DNA from: CAYNUJ01 sp964573255
Lineage (GTDB): Bacteria; Bacteroidota; Ignavibacteria; Ignavibacteriales; Melioribacteraceae
DNA length: 64,000 nt
Assembly (NCBI GenBank): GCA_964573255.1
Contig: CAZNJB010000015.1
Span: forward strand, 1 to 64,000
Direction: 5' to 3'
Shown here piece after piece: positions 25,893-35,660 of this stretch. How positions within the stretch are numbered: the first letter of the stretch is position 1; each line of letters starts with the position of its first letter. The position numbers and the translations under genes are program-made. The notes beneath the pieces were generated by a model. It ran no database searches. It was not told the origin of the DNA and worked only from the letters and a program-made list of their open reading frames with translations.

Positions 25893-27932
25893 CTTCAATA
25901 AAATCATTTTTCTAATTTTTGTATTATTACCAAATGTCAATTGATAATAATATATTCCTGAAGGTAAATCAGATGCGTCAAATTTAACTTCGTGAACACC
26001 GGGAGTTGAGGGTTCATCTAAAAGCACCGCAACTTCCCTACCAAGTATATCATAAACCTTAAGCTTTACATTTTCTGTAAAACTTGAATTGGCAGTTGTA
26101 TTGTTACTATTTGAATTATGATACTCAGCGGGTATCTTATATTTAATAGTTGTAATAAAATCACCCGACTTAGTACCCTTTCCAAATGGATTGGGATAAT
26201 TCTGAGACAATTCAAATTCACTCGGTTGAAATTCAACAGATGCAATTTGGCTGTATTCAAACTGTCCGCTGTAATCAATTTGTTTCAGTCTAAATTCATA
26301 TAAGCCAGACTGCAGTGGTTTATATTTGAAACTGTAACTATTTATTTCCGTTGAATTACCTTTCCCTTCAACAAAACCGATAATTTTGAAATCGGATTCG
26401 TTTTGTCTCATCTCAACTTCAAATCCGCGGTTATTAATTTCAGTTGCAGTTTTCCAATTTAAAAGGATTTCCTCATTGTCACTCGCTGCTGTAAATGAAG
26501 TCAATTCAACCGGAACGGGATTCGAGGGTTCCAACATTACATCAAGAGTTGAAGTACCTCCTTCATCAACAACAACATTATTAACTGTTAATGATTGATA
26601 ACCTTCAGCACTGAAGGTAAGTGTATAAGTTCCTCCTTTTAATAAACGAATATAAAAGCCGGTTGAAGGATCTGTTACAGCCTCTGAACTGTCGGCATCA
26701 TGATTTTCAATTGTAATTTTCGCATATAAAGGATTTCCGCTTACATCGGTTACCTTTCCTCTAATACCCCTTAATGCGAATTTCATATAATTGATTAATG
26801 ACCTGTGATTATAATCCCACAATTGGGGCAATTGAGAAGCAGGCAGTAATTTAATATCTGATAACTCAATTGTAGTTTCTCTACCATGATGAAAGTAGGT
26901 GAAATAATCTTGTCTTCCACCGAAAATCGGATACCAGTCCCAGCCGTTAGTAATACCGTCGTTAAATCCGCTCATATAAGTTGATGGACTGTAAGCCTGG
27001 GCAGTATCTGCATAAGCATGACTTAAATACTGGAACCAATCGTCATCCGGATGCCTCCTGAACCAAGTATCCCAAGGATAATTTACAACTTCTGCTCCAC
27101 CATGAAAATTAGCGGAAAGTACAAAATTATTATCCTGAGCTATATTCATCATTGCTATTGTTTCCGGCTGCCAAGTTCCGGTTGGGTTCGGTCCTTCATC
27201 TGGATCAGGGAAATTACGGTTCAAATCATATCCGTTTGCATTCGAACGTGTTGCACCGTTTACGGTATAATTACCTGATTTGTATGTCCCGTCGGGATTA
27301 GCCAATGGATTAATCCATATTTCCAAATTATTCACCAAATAAGTTGCTTCACTGTCAACGGAATAATTTGAAAGCAGATAATCTATTAGCCTTAACATTA
27401 ACACGTATCCTGTTGTTTCATCCCCATGAATAGTTGATGAATACATAAACTGAGGTTCAGGTTCACGCTGCGCAACATTATCCGATATTTTAACAAATAA
27501 TATTTTTCTGTTTTGAACCGTACTGCCAGCTTCAACCAGCTGGCAGATATCGGGATAATTATTCGCAAAATCATTCATCATTTGAACATAAGTATCATAA
27601 GTTGGATACGCATTCCAATCTTTTAGTTCTTCAGGTGAGTTGGCCATTTTTACATAGCCAACATCACCTGGTTTGGGTAAAATCACCGGATAAATTTTCA
27701 GAGTAAGCAAATTAAAATATTCTTCTTTATTTGCATATCCGTAAATCCAGTCTTTATCAACTTTGTCTATAGAAATCTTCCTCGTTAATTCACTAAGTAT
27801 AACAGATGAATTAAAGGGAATTTTAAAATAGACTTCTCTATTCTTTTCAAAGTATTTTTCGTCTATTCCTTGTCCCATTAAAAGAGAACAAGAAATAATA
27901 AATGACAAAAAGTATAATAACATCTTCGACAT
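25890..27932 (-). CDS. T9SS-secreted M14 zinc carboxypeptidase
   Basis: A 680-residue secreted peptidase with a signal peptide (1-20). The M14 domain (about 110-390) has the zinc ligands H169 and E172 in STIHGDETTG and H277 in ANFHGG, the substrate-binding NRN at 238-240 and the catalytic E356 in TTIELSD. Next come a carboxypeptidase-regulatory beta-sandwich (about 394-470), a linking domain starting at PVELTSF, and a type A T9SS sorting domain (about 580-680) with LSQNYPNPF, ILGREVAVL and GIYYYQL. Export across the outer membrane by T9SS is expected. It is encoded next to another T9SS peptidase. Confidence 0.92.
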   Translation of the reverse strand: MSKMLLYFLSFIISCSLLMGQGIDEKYFEKNREVYFKIPFNSSVILSELTRKISIDKVDKDWIYGYANKEEYFNLLTLKIYPVILPKPGDVGYVKMANSPEELKDWNAYPTYDTYVQMMNDFANNYPDICQLVEAGSTVQNRKILFVKISDNVAQREPEPQFMYSSTIHGDETTGYVLMLRLIDYLLSNYSVDSEATYLVNNLEIWINPLANPDGTYKSGNYTVNGATRSNANGYDLNRNFPDPDEGPNPTGTWQPETIAMMNIAQDNNFVLSANFHGGAEVVNYPWDTWFRRHPDDDWFQYLSHAYADTAQAYSPSTYMSGFNDGITNGWDWYPIFGGRQDYFTYFHHGRETTIELSDIKLLPASQLPQLWDYNHRSLINYMKFALRGIRGKVTDVSGNPLYAKITIENHDADSSEAVTDPSTGFYIRLLKGGTYTLTFSAEGYQSLTVNNVVVDEGGTSTLDVMLEPSNPVPVELTSFTAASDNEEILLNWKTATEINNRGFEVEMRQNESDFKIIGFVEGKGNSTEINSYSFKYKPLQSGLYEFRLKQIDYSGQFEYSQIASVEFQPSEFELSQNYPNPFGKGTKSGDFITTIKYKIPAEYHNSNSNNTTANSSFTENVKLKVYDILGREVAVLLDEPSTPGVHEVKFDASDLPSGIYYYQLTFGNNTKIRKMILLK

Positions 27933-27942
27933 CAGAAATTCC

Positions 27943-30900
27943 CTATTTAGTCAACAACATTTTCTTGGTTAATATTTTTGTAGAACCGGTTTCGAGTGAT
28001 TGAACGCTCAATCTAAGGAAATAAATTCCTGAAGCAAAGCTATTAGCGTTCCAAGTAACAGTATGATAACCGGCTTCTTTCTGTGAGTTTTCAAGAACCG
28101 CAACTTCTCTTCCGAGAACATCCATCACAGACAATTTAACCATAGAATTTGAAGGTAATTCATATTTTATATTTGTCGAAGGATTAAACGGATTAGGATA
28201 GTTTTGATTTAAAACTATCTCTTTTGGAATTAATTTAACCTCAACCACAGAAGAATAATTTTCAGTTCCATCGTAATCTATCTGTTTTAATCTATATCTA
28301 ATCACTCCTTTAGTAATGTTGGCCGGAACATCAATAAAAGAATAATTATGAATTTTAGTCGTGGTTCCATTACCTTCAACGAAAGCAATTTTTCCCCAAC
28401 CGTCGCCATTATCTCTTTCAATTTCGAAACCTTTATTGTTTGTTTCGGTAGCTGTGCTCCATTTGAGTTCTATGCTCTTGCCAGAAACACTAGCATCGAA
28501 AGAAGTTAATTCGACAGGCACTTCGCTTGTTAAAGACATTGTTACAGGAACAACGACTTCAGGGTGTTCAGGATCGTTACTTGTTATGATAACGTCCATA
28601 GTATATTCACCACCAATTAATCCTTCGGTAGTAAATACTAAATTAATTTGTGCACTTTGATTGGGAAATAATAATCCGGAGGGATAATTCGTTGTTAACC
28701 AATCTGGACTAGCAGAAATTCTTACAGCTAAGTTGTTCTCAACATATACTGAATTATATGCTATTTCTAAACCGTCTGTTCCATCGGGAGATTCAATACC
28801 AACTGTTGCAGATGAAGCAGTAACGGTAATATCATTATAGTAATATTCGATCTTTCCGGTATTGTACATTACAATTTGGAAAGTAAGCGAACCAGAATCA
28901 CCAAATTTACTCCAGTTGTCAAACTGAACTACCATTTTATTTCCGATTTGCTCATAATAAACCTTACCGTTTGTTTCTCCATCTAAATCATCCCAAAACG
29001 GAGCTATAAATCCATCAGGATATCCCACAGTCGGGATTGAAGTATTAACAAAACTATTTTGGCCTGGAACATTAAACATAATCATTCCATTTGAACTTAT
29101 ATAAAATTCAGGATATGTATTGCCATAAAATTTAAAATTAAATCCAAATGGAATCGGACCAACAAATCCTTCGTCTTTTGGACCGAAAGTACCGGTAGCA
29201 TTCCAAGAAGTTGCTTCTGTTCCAGTTGAAGAAATATCATTCCAAACATAAGTAGGTCCATTGGGATCATTACTATCTATCCATTTGTATCCATATAAAT
29301 CAGGACCTCCGTTACCACTAAGATTACCACCGAAGTTTCTAGTTTCGCGGCCTTTCTTGTGAGTAAAATCATCTTTTGCTCTTTCAGTATCAACTAATTT
29401 TGTATTATAAGCGATTTTTACAGCTCCATCCGGAAATGTATTGTTCGCTAACTCTACATTAAATTCCAGAGTAGACATGTTTGTAGAAACATTAGTAATT
29501 AATATCGAATCGGTCGCGCTTTGGGGTTCTTCTAATATTTGTTGTATTTGTGTTGTACTAACATCCATAAGCGGAGCATCGTATGTTTGTCCAACAGCTA
29601 CATTAGACATTTCGGAAACATTACCCCAAAAATCCGAAGAACGAATTGCGAAATAATAATTTGTGTTGAAATTCAATCCGGTAACTACTAACATTTCAGT
29701 CTGACCGGAATCAGCAGGAAGTCCTACAAAACTTACTTGAGTAGCGGCATTAAAATCGCTAGTATCATTAATAGCACTTGTACTCATCCTAATATCATAT
29801 TTTTTAACTCCGCCGAAAGAAGTATCATAAGGCGCAGTCCACTGCAATGTTAAGCTGTTTGAAGTTGAATCAATAACACTCAAATCTGTAATAGATGTAG
29901 GGGGTATGGAATCTGGATCTCCCAAACTTGGATCCCAGCCATCTAATACTTTTATACCTGTATTATCAGGGTCTAGCCAGTCTTTTAATCTTGTAGAAGG
30001 TGTGGTTCCTCTATCCCAAGACATAGCAAATTTACCGTAATAATCTTGTGTAATACTTTCACAAGAAGCCCAACCACCATGCAACTGACCAACGATGTGA
30101 TGATTTTGATCGAATAACGGAGAACCGGAAGAACCTGGTTCCGTTGTACCGTCATCCCAATTTGTGATTTCCCAGTGAGAATCAGGTAAATACGGTGAGG
30201 GATCATAATCAGAAGAAGAATTAGGATCGAAATCGAAACTGATTTTCTTCACGTCACCATCCGGATGGTGAATACCAACTGACTGAGTTGAAGGTACATC
30301 TTCTGCAGACCAGCCGGCGAAATGCACATAAAATGAATCAGGAATTTGTTCTGTAATTTTTAACAAGGCAAAATCTGAATCACCGTTGTTTGCCATCAAT
30401 TCAGCACCTTGTACTGTGTAATCAGTTGAAGGTTCAACAGTAGGATTTTCGCAAGTAGGGCTTTCGTAATTAAACATAAAAATCCAACTACCAACTGATC
30501 CGATAAGGCAATGATTAGCAGTTAAGAAGTATTGAGTCAAATCTTGTCTAACATTGTTAACTAAAGAACCGGAACACAATCTGGTACCGCTTCCGAGCAA
30601 AATCATAGCAACTGAACGTATTTCATTGCGCCATTCATCCCCTTCAGGACAAATTACATTATTATTACAGCTGCCAGAACCGTTAAAATCATTAATTGCA
30701 TCATCTAAATATCCGAATATATCTTTATAACCATGAATGACATATTTTAAACTAATAATTCCATTTTCGGTAACATTTTTAGGCTCAAAATATTCAAGTA
30801 TTGTAGCCTCTCCGGGAACCGGCATAGTAGCAAACTCACCGGTTTCTTTATTGTTTCTACTTGTATAAGCGCCCAAAACTTTTGAATGATCTTCATTATA

Positions 30901-31272
30901 AACGAAAAATTCTGCACCTTCGGGGAGCCAAAACCAATCATAAATCAGATTTATAGTAATTGCTCCTTCCGAAATAATTTTCAATCTCCAAACTCTATCT
31001 CCATTAGGTAGAACTTCCCATTTACCGGAATTATTCAAATCATAATCTACTTTAATTTCCTTACCAAAACGGAAAGGGACATCTTTTCCCTGTTCGGCTT
31101 TATCTTCATTAAGTAGTTTTTCCACATTAATAGCCGGCATTTTTACGGCAGGGATATTTTTGCTTAAGTTGTACTTAAAACTAGGTGGGGTGGATTTAAT
31201 GTGGAGTTGTGCAAATAATTGGGTGGAGAAAAGTACGATCAGAATGATCGTAAAGTAGCGACTCTTTTTCAT
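27943..31272 (-). CDS. T9SS-secreted trypsin-like serine peptidase, multidomain
   Basis: An 1109-residue secreted protein: signal peptide 1-21, an N-terminal region (30-190), a trypsin-like domain (about 205-450) with catalytic H254 in TANHC, D300 in GDSDFALL and S382 in GSSGSP, and an FN3 domain (about 470-560). A nidogen-like or lectin-like part around YGYKWIDSNDPNGP (650-850), a choice-of-anchor/ASPM-like strand domain (860-930), a linking domain from PVELTSF, and a T9SS type A sorting domain (NQNYPNPFNPST...GREVAVL...GIYFLRL) follow. Cys pairs around 202-208 and 233-255 may form disulfides. It probably acts on extracellular protein. Confidence 0.9.
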   Translation of the reverse strand: MKKSRYFTIILIVLFSTQLFAQLHIKSTPPSFKYNLSKNIPAVKMPAINVEKLLNEDKAEQGKDVPFRFGKEIKVDYDLNNSGKWEVLPNGDRVWRLKIISEGAITINLIYDWFWLPEGAEFFVYNEDHSKVLGAYTSRNNKETGEFATMPVPGEATILEYFEPKNVTENGIISLKYVIHGYKDIFGYLDDAINDFNGSGSCNNNVICPEGDEWRNEIRSVAMILLGSGTRLCSGSLVNNVRQDLTQYFLTANHCLIGSVGSWIFMFNYESPTCENPTVEPSTDYTVQGAELMANNGDSDFALLKITEQIPDSFYVHFAGWSAEDVPSTQSVGIHHPDGDVKKISFDFDPNSSSDYDPSPYLPDSHWEITNWDDGTTEPGSSGSPLFDQNHHIVGQLHGGWASCESITQDYYGKFAMSWDRGTTPSTRLKDWLDPDNTGIKVLDGWDPSLGDPDSIPPTSITDLSVIDSTSNSLTLQWTAPYDTSFGGVKKYDIRMSTSAINDTSDFNAATQVSFVGLPADSGQTEMLVVTGLNFNTNYYFAIRSSDFWGNVSEMSNVAVGQTYDAPLMDVSTTQIQQILEEPQSATDSILITNVSTNMSTLEFNVELANNTFPDGAVKIAYNTKLVDTERAKDDFTHKKGRETRNFGGNLSGNGGPDLYGYKWIDSNDPNGPTYVWNDISSTGTEATSWNATGTFGPKDEGFVGPIPFGFNFKFYGNTYPEFYISSNGMIMFNVPGQNSFVNTSIPTVGYPDGFIAPFWDDLDGETNGKVYYEQIGNKMVVQFDNWSKFGDSGSLTFQIVMYNTGKIEYYYNDITVTASSATVGIESPDGTDGLEIAYNSVYVENNLAVRISASPDWLTTNYPSGLLFPNQSAQINLVFTTEGLIGGEYTMDVIITSNDPEHPEVVVPVTMSLTSEVPVELTSFDASVSGKSIELKWSTATETNNKGFEIERDNGDGWGKIAFVEGNGTTTKIHNYSFIDVPANITKGVIRYRLKQIDYDGTENYSSVVEVKLIPKEIVLNQNYPNPFNPSTNIKYELPSNSMVKLSVMDVLGREVAVLENSQKEAGYHTVTWNANSFASGIYFLRLSVQSLETGSTKILTKKMLLTK

Positions 31273-31361
31273 ATGTACCTCTTAGAATATGATTATTTTT
31301 TTTATGTCAGTATTTAATTTTGTAATTTTCAGATTTAATATCAAGTTATGCAGATCACAAA

Positions 31362-32456
31362 ATGGAAACAGTCATTTTTTTTCTAATCATACTTATTTTC
31401 TCGACAAATATTATTTTATTGTTTTCTTTCTTCAGGAAAAAACCGATAAATAACGATAATAAGAGGGATAATAATAGCTATAATTCATTCTCTGTTCTTA
31501 TTTCAGCAAAAAATGAAAGCGAAAATATTAAGGGATTAATCGAGTCATTAAGTTCACTTGATTACCCAACTGATAAATTTGAAGTAATAATAGTAGATGA
31601 TAATTCATCCGATGATACCTATGAACTGCTGATACAACATTCAAAATCATTAGATAATTTTAAAATCATAAAGTCCGGAAATAAAGAACTTCCTGGGAAA
31701 AAAGGAGCGCTTCAAAAAGCATTCGACTTATCAAAAAATAAATATATTGTTACAACTGATGCCGATTGTATTGTCCCGGCAAACTGGTTATCGACGATAA
31801 ATGATTACATCAATAATGGTGCAGATGTTATTATAGGGAATGTATTATACTTGCAAAATAGAAATTTTCTAAAGGATTATTTTAGGTTTGAGCAAATAAA
31901 AAATCGCTTTTTATCTTTTTCGTTAGCTCGCTTAGGATTACCATATACAGCCGCAGGAGCCAATTTCTGTTTTAATAGAGAAATTTTGGAAAAGATTGGT
32001 GGATACAAGGCAATATCACAAACACTGAGTGGAGATGATGATCTTTTAGTTCAGCAAGCAGTTAAATTAAATTATAAAATTACAACAATGAACAACTCAG
32101 AAAAGTATGTTACAACAATTCCTCCGGAAAGTTTTAAAGCCTATTTAAAGCAGAAGAAAAGACACACTGCAGCATCAAATCATTATCTCTTAAAGAATCA
32201 AATTCTACTTTCCTATTGGCATTTATTAAATCAAATTGGATTTTTATCCTTTTTACTCGTTCCTTTTTACTATAATTTCATCTATATTTTTATTAGTAAA
32301 TTATTTTTTGATTTTCTTACAGTTAACCTAGCGGCAAAAGAGTTCAAACAATATTTCTATTTTCATCGATTATTGCTTTATCCAATCTTATATGAATTAC
32401 TCATTCCCATTAATTATATAAGGGCTACCTTCGGTAAAGAAAGTTGGAAAGATTAA
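31362..32456 (+). CDS. Membrane-anchored family 2 glycosyltransferase
   Basis: A 364-residue inner-membrane glycosyltransferase. A membrane helix (3-25) precedes the GT-A domain with SVLISAKNESENI, VIIVDDNSSDD, the metal-binding TTDADCIVP and GDDDLLVQQAV, and a QKKRHTAA stretch equivalent to the QxxRW motif of processive enzymes. Two or three C-terminal membrane helices (about 285-350) follow. This resembles CrtQ- or hydroxychlorobactene-type and polysaccharide-type transferases; the product is not clear. It is encoded ahead of the nucleoside-salvage genes, probably as a separate unit. Confidence 0.85.
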   Translation: METVIFFLIILIFSTNIILLFSFFRKKPINNDNKRDNNSYNSFSVLISAKNESENIKGLIESLSSLDYPTDKFEVIIVDDNSSDDTYELLIQHSKSLDNFKIIKSGNKELPGKKGALQKAFDLSKNKYIVTTDADCIVPANWLSTINDYINNGADVIIGNVLYLQNRNFLKDYFRFEQIKNRFLSFSLARLGLPYTAAGANFCFNREILEKIGGYKAISQTLSGDDDLLVQQAVKLNYKITTMNNSEKYVTTIPPESFKAYLKQKKRHTAASNHYLLKNQILLSYWHLLNQIGFLSFLLVPFYYNFIYIFISKLFFDFLTVNLAAKEFKQYFYFHRLLLYPILYELLIPINYIRATFGKESWKD

Positions 32457-32510
32457 GTTTTGTAAAAAAATGTTAATAAGCTATTTTTGTCTTTCACATT
32501 TGAGGTTTTT

Positions 32511-32906
32511 ATGAAATTTATTGAATTAGCAGAAAAAGCCATTGCAGCAAAAAAGAAAGCTATGCCCACATATTCAAATTTTCATGTGGGAGCTGCACTT
32601 AAAACAAAAGACGGAAAAATATATACCGGATCCAACATAGAAAATTCATCTTACAGTTTAACTATTTGCGCCGAAAGGACTGCAATATTTACCGCTCTTC
32701 ACGATGGTGCGCGAGAATTCGATTCAATAGCAATTGCAGGAGATGCGGAAAAATTCACTCCTCCTTGTGGTGCTTGCAGACAAGTTTTGATGGAACACTG
32801 CGGTCCGGATCTTAACGTTATATTAGTAACTCCCGAAAAAAAATATAAAGTATTTAAATTAAAAGAATTACTTCCACTTTCATTCACTAACGATCATTTA
32901 ACGTAA
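32511..32906 (+). CDS. cdd: Cytidine deaminase
   Basis: A zinc enzyme of pyrimidine salvage that deaminates cytidine and deoxycytidine. From the ATG at 32511, which has GAGG six bases ahead, it is 131 residues, the usual size of the tetrameric form; a TTG at 32487 would add eight unmatched residues. SNFHVGAAL, the zinc and proton-shuttle motif TICAERTAI (Cys and Glu) and PPCGACRQVL (two zinc Cys) are all present. It starts a cdd-tdk-nupC-punA operon. Confidence 0.95.
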   Translation: MKFIELAEKAIAAKKKAMPTYSNFHVGAALKTKDGKIYTGSNIENSSYSLTICAERTAIFTALHDGAREFDSIAIAGDAEKFTPPCGACRQVLMEHCGPDLNVILVTPEKKYKVFKLKELLPLSFTNDHLT

Positions 32907-32908
32907 TT

Positions 32909-33487
32909 ATGATGGAATTTACCCCCCATTCAGTTCCTAAAGATACAGGCTGGATTGAAGTTATTGCCGGCTGTATGTTTAGCGGTAAAACCGAAGAATT
33001 GATTAGAAGATTAAGAAGAGCAAGAATTGCAAAACAGACGGTTAAAATTTTCAAACCTAAAATTGACATTCGTTATTCCGAAAACGAGATTGTATCTCAC
33101 AGCGAACAATCTCTCCCTTCATTAATCGTTGAATCCCCTCAAGAGATCTTGGAAGATTCATACGATGCTCAAGTAATCGGAATTGACGAAGCACAATTTT
33201 TTAGCGAAGATATTGTTCAAGTTTGCAATGAACTTGCTAATAAAGGTAAACGTGTAATTGTTGCCGGATTAGATCAGGATTATACCGGCAAACCTTTCGA
33301 ACCAATGCCTCAATTATTAGCAATTGCCGAATACATCACAAAAACTTTGGCTATATGTGTTGTTTGCGGTAATCCGGCTGATAAAACTCAAAGGAAAATA
33401 GTTAGCAAAGACAGAGTATTAGTCGGCGCAACTGACAGCTATGAAGCTAGGTGTAGAAAATGTCATTATATACCGGGAGATGAATAA
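32909..33487 (+). CDS. tdk: Thymidine kinase, type II
   Basis: A 192-residue salvage enzyme that phosphorylates thymidine. The P-loop GCMFSGKT is at 21-28, the Walker B-like IDEAQFF follows, and a zinc ribbon is formed by CVVCGNPAD and CRKCHY. The lasso-domain Tyr region TDSYEARCRKC is intact. It starts two bases after the cdd stop and shares one base with nupC. Confidence 0.95.
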   Translation: MMEFTPHSVPKDTGWIEVIAGCMFSGKTEELIRRLRRARIAKQTVKIFKPKIDIRYSENEIVSHSEQSLPSLIVESPQEILEDSYDAQVIGIDEAQFFSEDIVQVCNELANKGKRVIVAGLDQDYTGKPFEPMPQLLAIAEYITKTLAICVVCGNPADKTQRKIVSKDRVLVGATDSYEARCRKCHYIPGDE

Positions 33488-34839
33488 TGGATTTTATCAC
33501 AATAATTCGCGGTTTTATCGGAATTATTCTTTTATTAGGAATTGCCTATCTTATTTCAAATAATAAAAAGAAAATCAACTGGCGTTTAGTCTTTAGCGGA
33601 ATAGGCCTCCAATTTACTTTTGCAATATTAATAATTAAGGGAGACGTTCTTGGTAATTATTTCGCTCCTTTAGGCTGGCCTAAACAATTCTTTAGTTTTA
33701 TTAGTAAGTTCTTCGTTCTTATTCTGAATTTCACAACAGACGGAGCAAAGTTTGTTTTCGGTGATCTTGCACTTTCTCCTGGAACCGAAGGTAGTCTTGG
33801 AATGTTTTTCGCTTTTCAAGTATTACCTACCATCATCTTTTTTGCTAGCTTGATGGGTGTTCTTTACCACTTGGGAGTAATGCAAAAGATAGTTCAAGCT
33901 ATGGCTTGGGTTATGGCTAAAGCTATGGGAACAAGCGGAGCTGAATCGCTATCTTGTACTGCAAATATTTTCGTCGGGCAGACCGAAGCTCCCTTAATGA
34001 TTAAACCTTACATCGAAACGATGACAAAAAGTGAAATACTGACAATTATGACCGGAGGAATGGCGACAATCGCCGGCGGAGTAATGGCAGCATACATACA
34101 AATACTCGGTAACAGTTACTCCCAAACTATGGGTGTTCCCCTCCAAGAAGCTCAATTTATTTTTGCAACACATTTGCTTGGTGCAAGTGTTATGGCAGCT
34201 CCTGCCGCATTGGTAATATCAAAAATGATTTTTCCCGAAACCGGTATTCCGAAAACAAAAGGAAGTGTGAAAGTACATGTCGAAAAAACATCTTCAAATG
34301 TAGTTGAAGCTGCAGCAAACGGTGCTGGCGATGGTTTGAGTCTTGCTCTCAATGTTGGCGCTATGCTAATTGCATTCATTGCTTTCATCTCTTTAATAAA
34401 CTACATTCTACAAGGTATTGGTGATTTAACCAATTTGAATGCGGTGTTAATGGAATCATACGGTAAACCACTTTCAATGCAATTGCTGCTCGGATTTGTA
34501 TTTCAATTTTTGGCTTTTGGAATCGGTGTTCCTTGGCATGATGCATTGAATTTCGGAAGCCTGATTGGGACTAAGATTGTATTAAATGAATTTGTTGCCT
34601 ATCTCGATCTTGGTACACTTTTGCAAGCTAAAGCAATTGCCAGTGAAAAGGCCGTCTTAATGGCTACTTATGCACTGTGTGGCTTCGCAAACTTCAGTTC
34701 CATCGCAATTCAAATTGGCGGCATTGGTCCAATCGCACCTTCAAGAAAAAGTGATTTAGCTGCCCTTGGACTGAAGGCAGTTTTGGGAGGAACTTTAGCA
34801 ACACTTATGACAGCAACATTAGCGGGGTTCTTATTTTGA
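33487..34839 (+). CDS. nupC: Concentrative nucleoside transporter (NupC/CNT family)
   Basis: A 450-residue inner-membrane symporter that imports nucleosides with sodium or protons. About nine to ten hydrophobic segments are visible. CNT hallmarks include GTSGAESLSCTANIFVGQTEAPLMIKPY, with its Gln-Thr-Glu nucleoside site, and the later CGFANFSSIAIQIGGIG segment. The Gln-Thr-Glu-Ala pattern and Asn-Phe-Ser-Ser pair match substrate-binding residues of the family. It sits between tdk and the phosphorylase, which supports a nucleoside substrate. Confidence 0.94.
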   Translation: MDFITIIRGFIGIILLLGIAYLISNNKKKINWRLVFSGIGLQFTFAILIIKGDVLGNYFAPLGWPKQFFSFISKFFVLILNFTTDGAKFVFGDLALSPGTEGSLGMFFAFQVLPTIIFFASLMGVLYHLGVMQKIVQAMAWVMAKAMGTSGAESLSCTANIFVGQTEAPLMIKPYIETMTKSEILTIMTGGMATIAGGVMAAYIQILGNSYSQTMGVPLQEAQFIFATHLLGASVMAAPAALVISKMIFPETGIPKTKGSVKVHVEKTSSNVVEAAANGAGDGLSLALNVGAMLIAFIAFISLINYILQGIGDLTNLNAVLMESYGKPLSMQLLLGFVFQFLAFGIGVPWHDALNFGSLIGTKIVLNEFVAYLDLGTLLQAKAIASEKAVLMATYALCGFANFSSIAIQIGGIGPIAPSRKSDLAALGLKAVLGGTLATLMTATLAGFLF

Positions 34840-35660
34840 AAATAGATTTGGATTTTAAGTACAAAGATTTAATACAAAAAGTTAAAGAATATTTTAATTC
34901 CGAATTTGATCTTGGGGTTATACTCGGAAGCGGATTAGGTAATTTTACGCAGAGTGTAGATATTGTCAAATCTATTGAGACTTCTTCTCTCCCCAACTAT
35001 CCCCTATCTACAGTTGACGGACATAGGGGTTATATCCATTTTGCAAAATATAAAGATAAAAACTTACTTCTATTTCAAGGAAGAATACACTTTTATGAAG
35101 GCTATAAAATTTATGAAGTTCTTCTTCCTGTTTTTATCGCATATAAATTAGGGGTTAAAAAATTATTCCTTTCGAACGCAGCCGGTGGAATCAATCCCAA
35201 TTTTGTACCGGGAGACTTAATGTATATCAACGATTATATGATGCCCGATATCAAAAAGAATATCGCTGCGTTTATAGGAACAACCAATATTGAATATAGA
35301 AATTCAATGTTAAATTTCCCCGATGCATCATTGAAAGAGAAATTATTTAATGCCGCTCTTAATGAGAAAATTCGATTAAAAGAAGGCGTTTATTACTATA
35401 CAAAAGGACCAAGTTACGAAACTCCTTCAGAAATTAGATGGATGAGAAAAATTGGGGCTGATGCTGTTGGAATGTCAACTGCACACGAAGCTTTATTTGC
35501 AAAATATTTGGGAATTGAAACGGCTGCAGTTTCTCTTATAACTAATTATGCTGCCGGAATATCACCAAATAAATTATCTCACGCTGAAGTAATTGAAACT
35601 GCTGATAAAGCCGCAAATTTATTTGAGAGGCTGCTCAAAAAATTCATTGAAACTATTTAA
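34836..35660 (+). CDS. punA: Purine-nucleoside phosphorylase (trimeric, PNP-I)
   Basis: A 274-residue phosphorylase that splits inosine and guanosine into base and ribose 1-phosphate. Phosphate-site motifs GSGLGNF, GHRGYIHF and FQGRIHFYEGY, the LSNAAGGINPNF segment, and the base-site VGMSTAHEALFAKY and ITNYAAGIS are all seen. It starts with TTG overlapping the nupC stop TGA by four bases. The 3' end overlaps the convergent rsmE by eight bases. Together with cdd, tdk and nupC it forms a full nucleoside uptake and breakdown unit. Confidence 0.94.
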   Translation: MKIDLDFKYKDLIQKVKEYFNSEFDLGVILGSGLGNFTQSVDIVKSIETSSLPNYPLSTVDGHRGYIHFAKYKDKNLLLFQGRIHFYEGYKIYEVLLPVFIAYKLGVKKLFLSNAAGGINPNFVPGDLMYINDYMMPDIKKNIAAFIGTTNIEYRNSMLNFPDASLKEKLFNAALNEKIRLKEGVYYYTKGPSYETPSEIRWMRKIGADAVGMSTAHEALFAKYLGIETAAVSLITNYAAGISPNKLSHAEVIETADKAANLFERLLKKFIETI

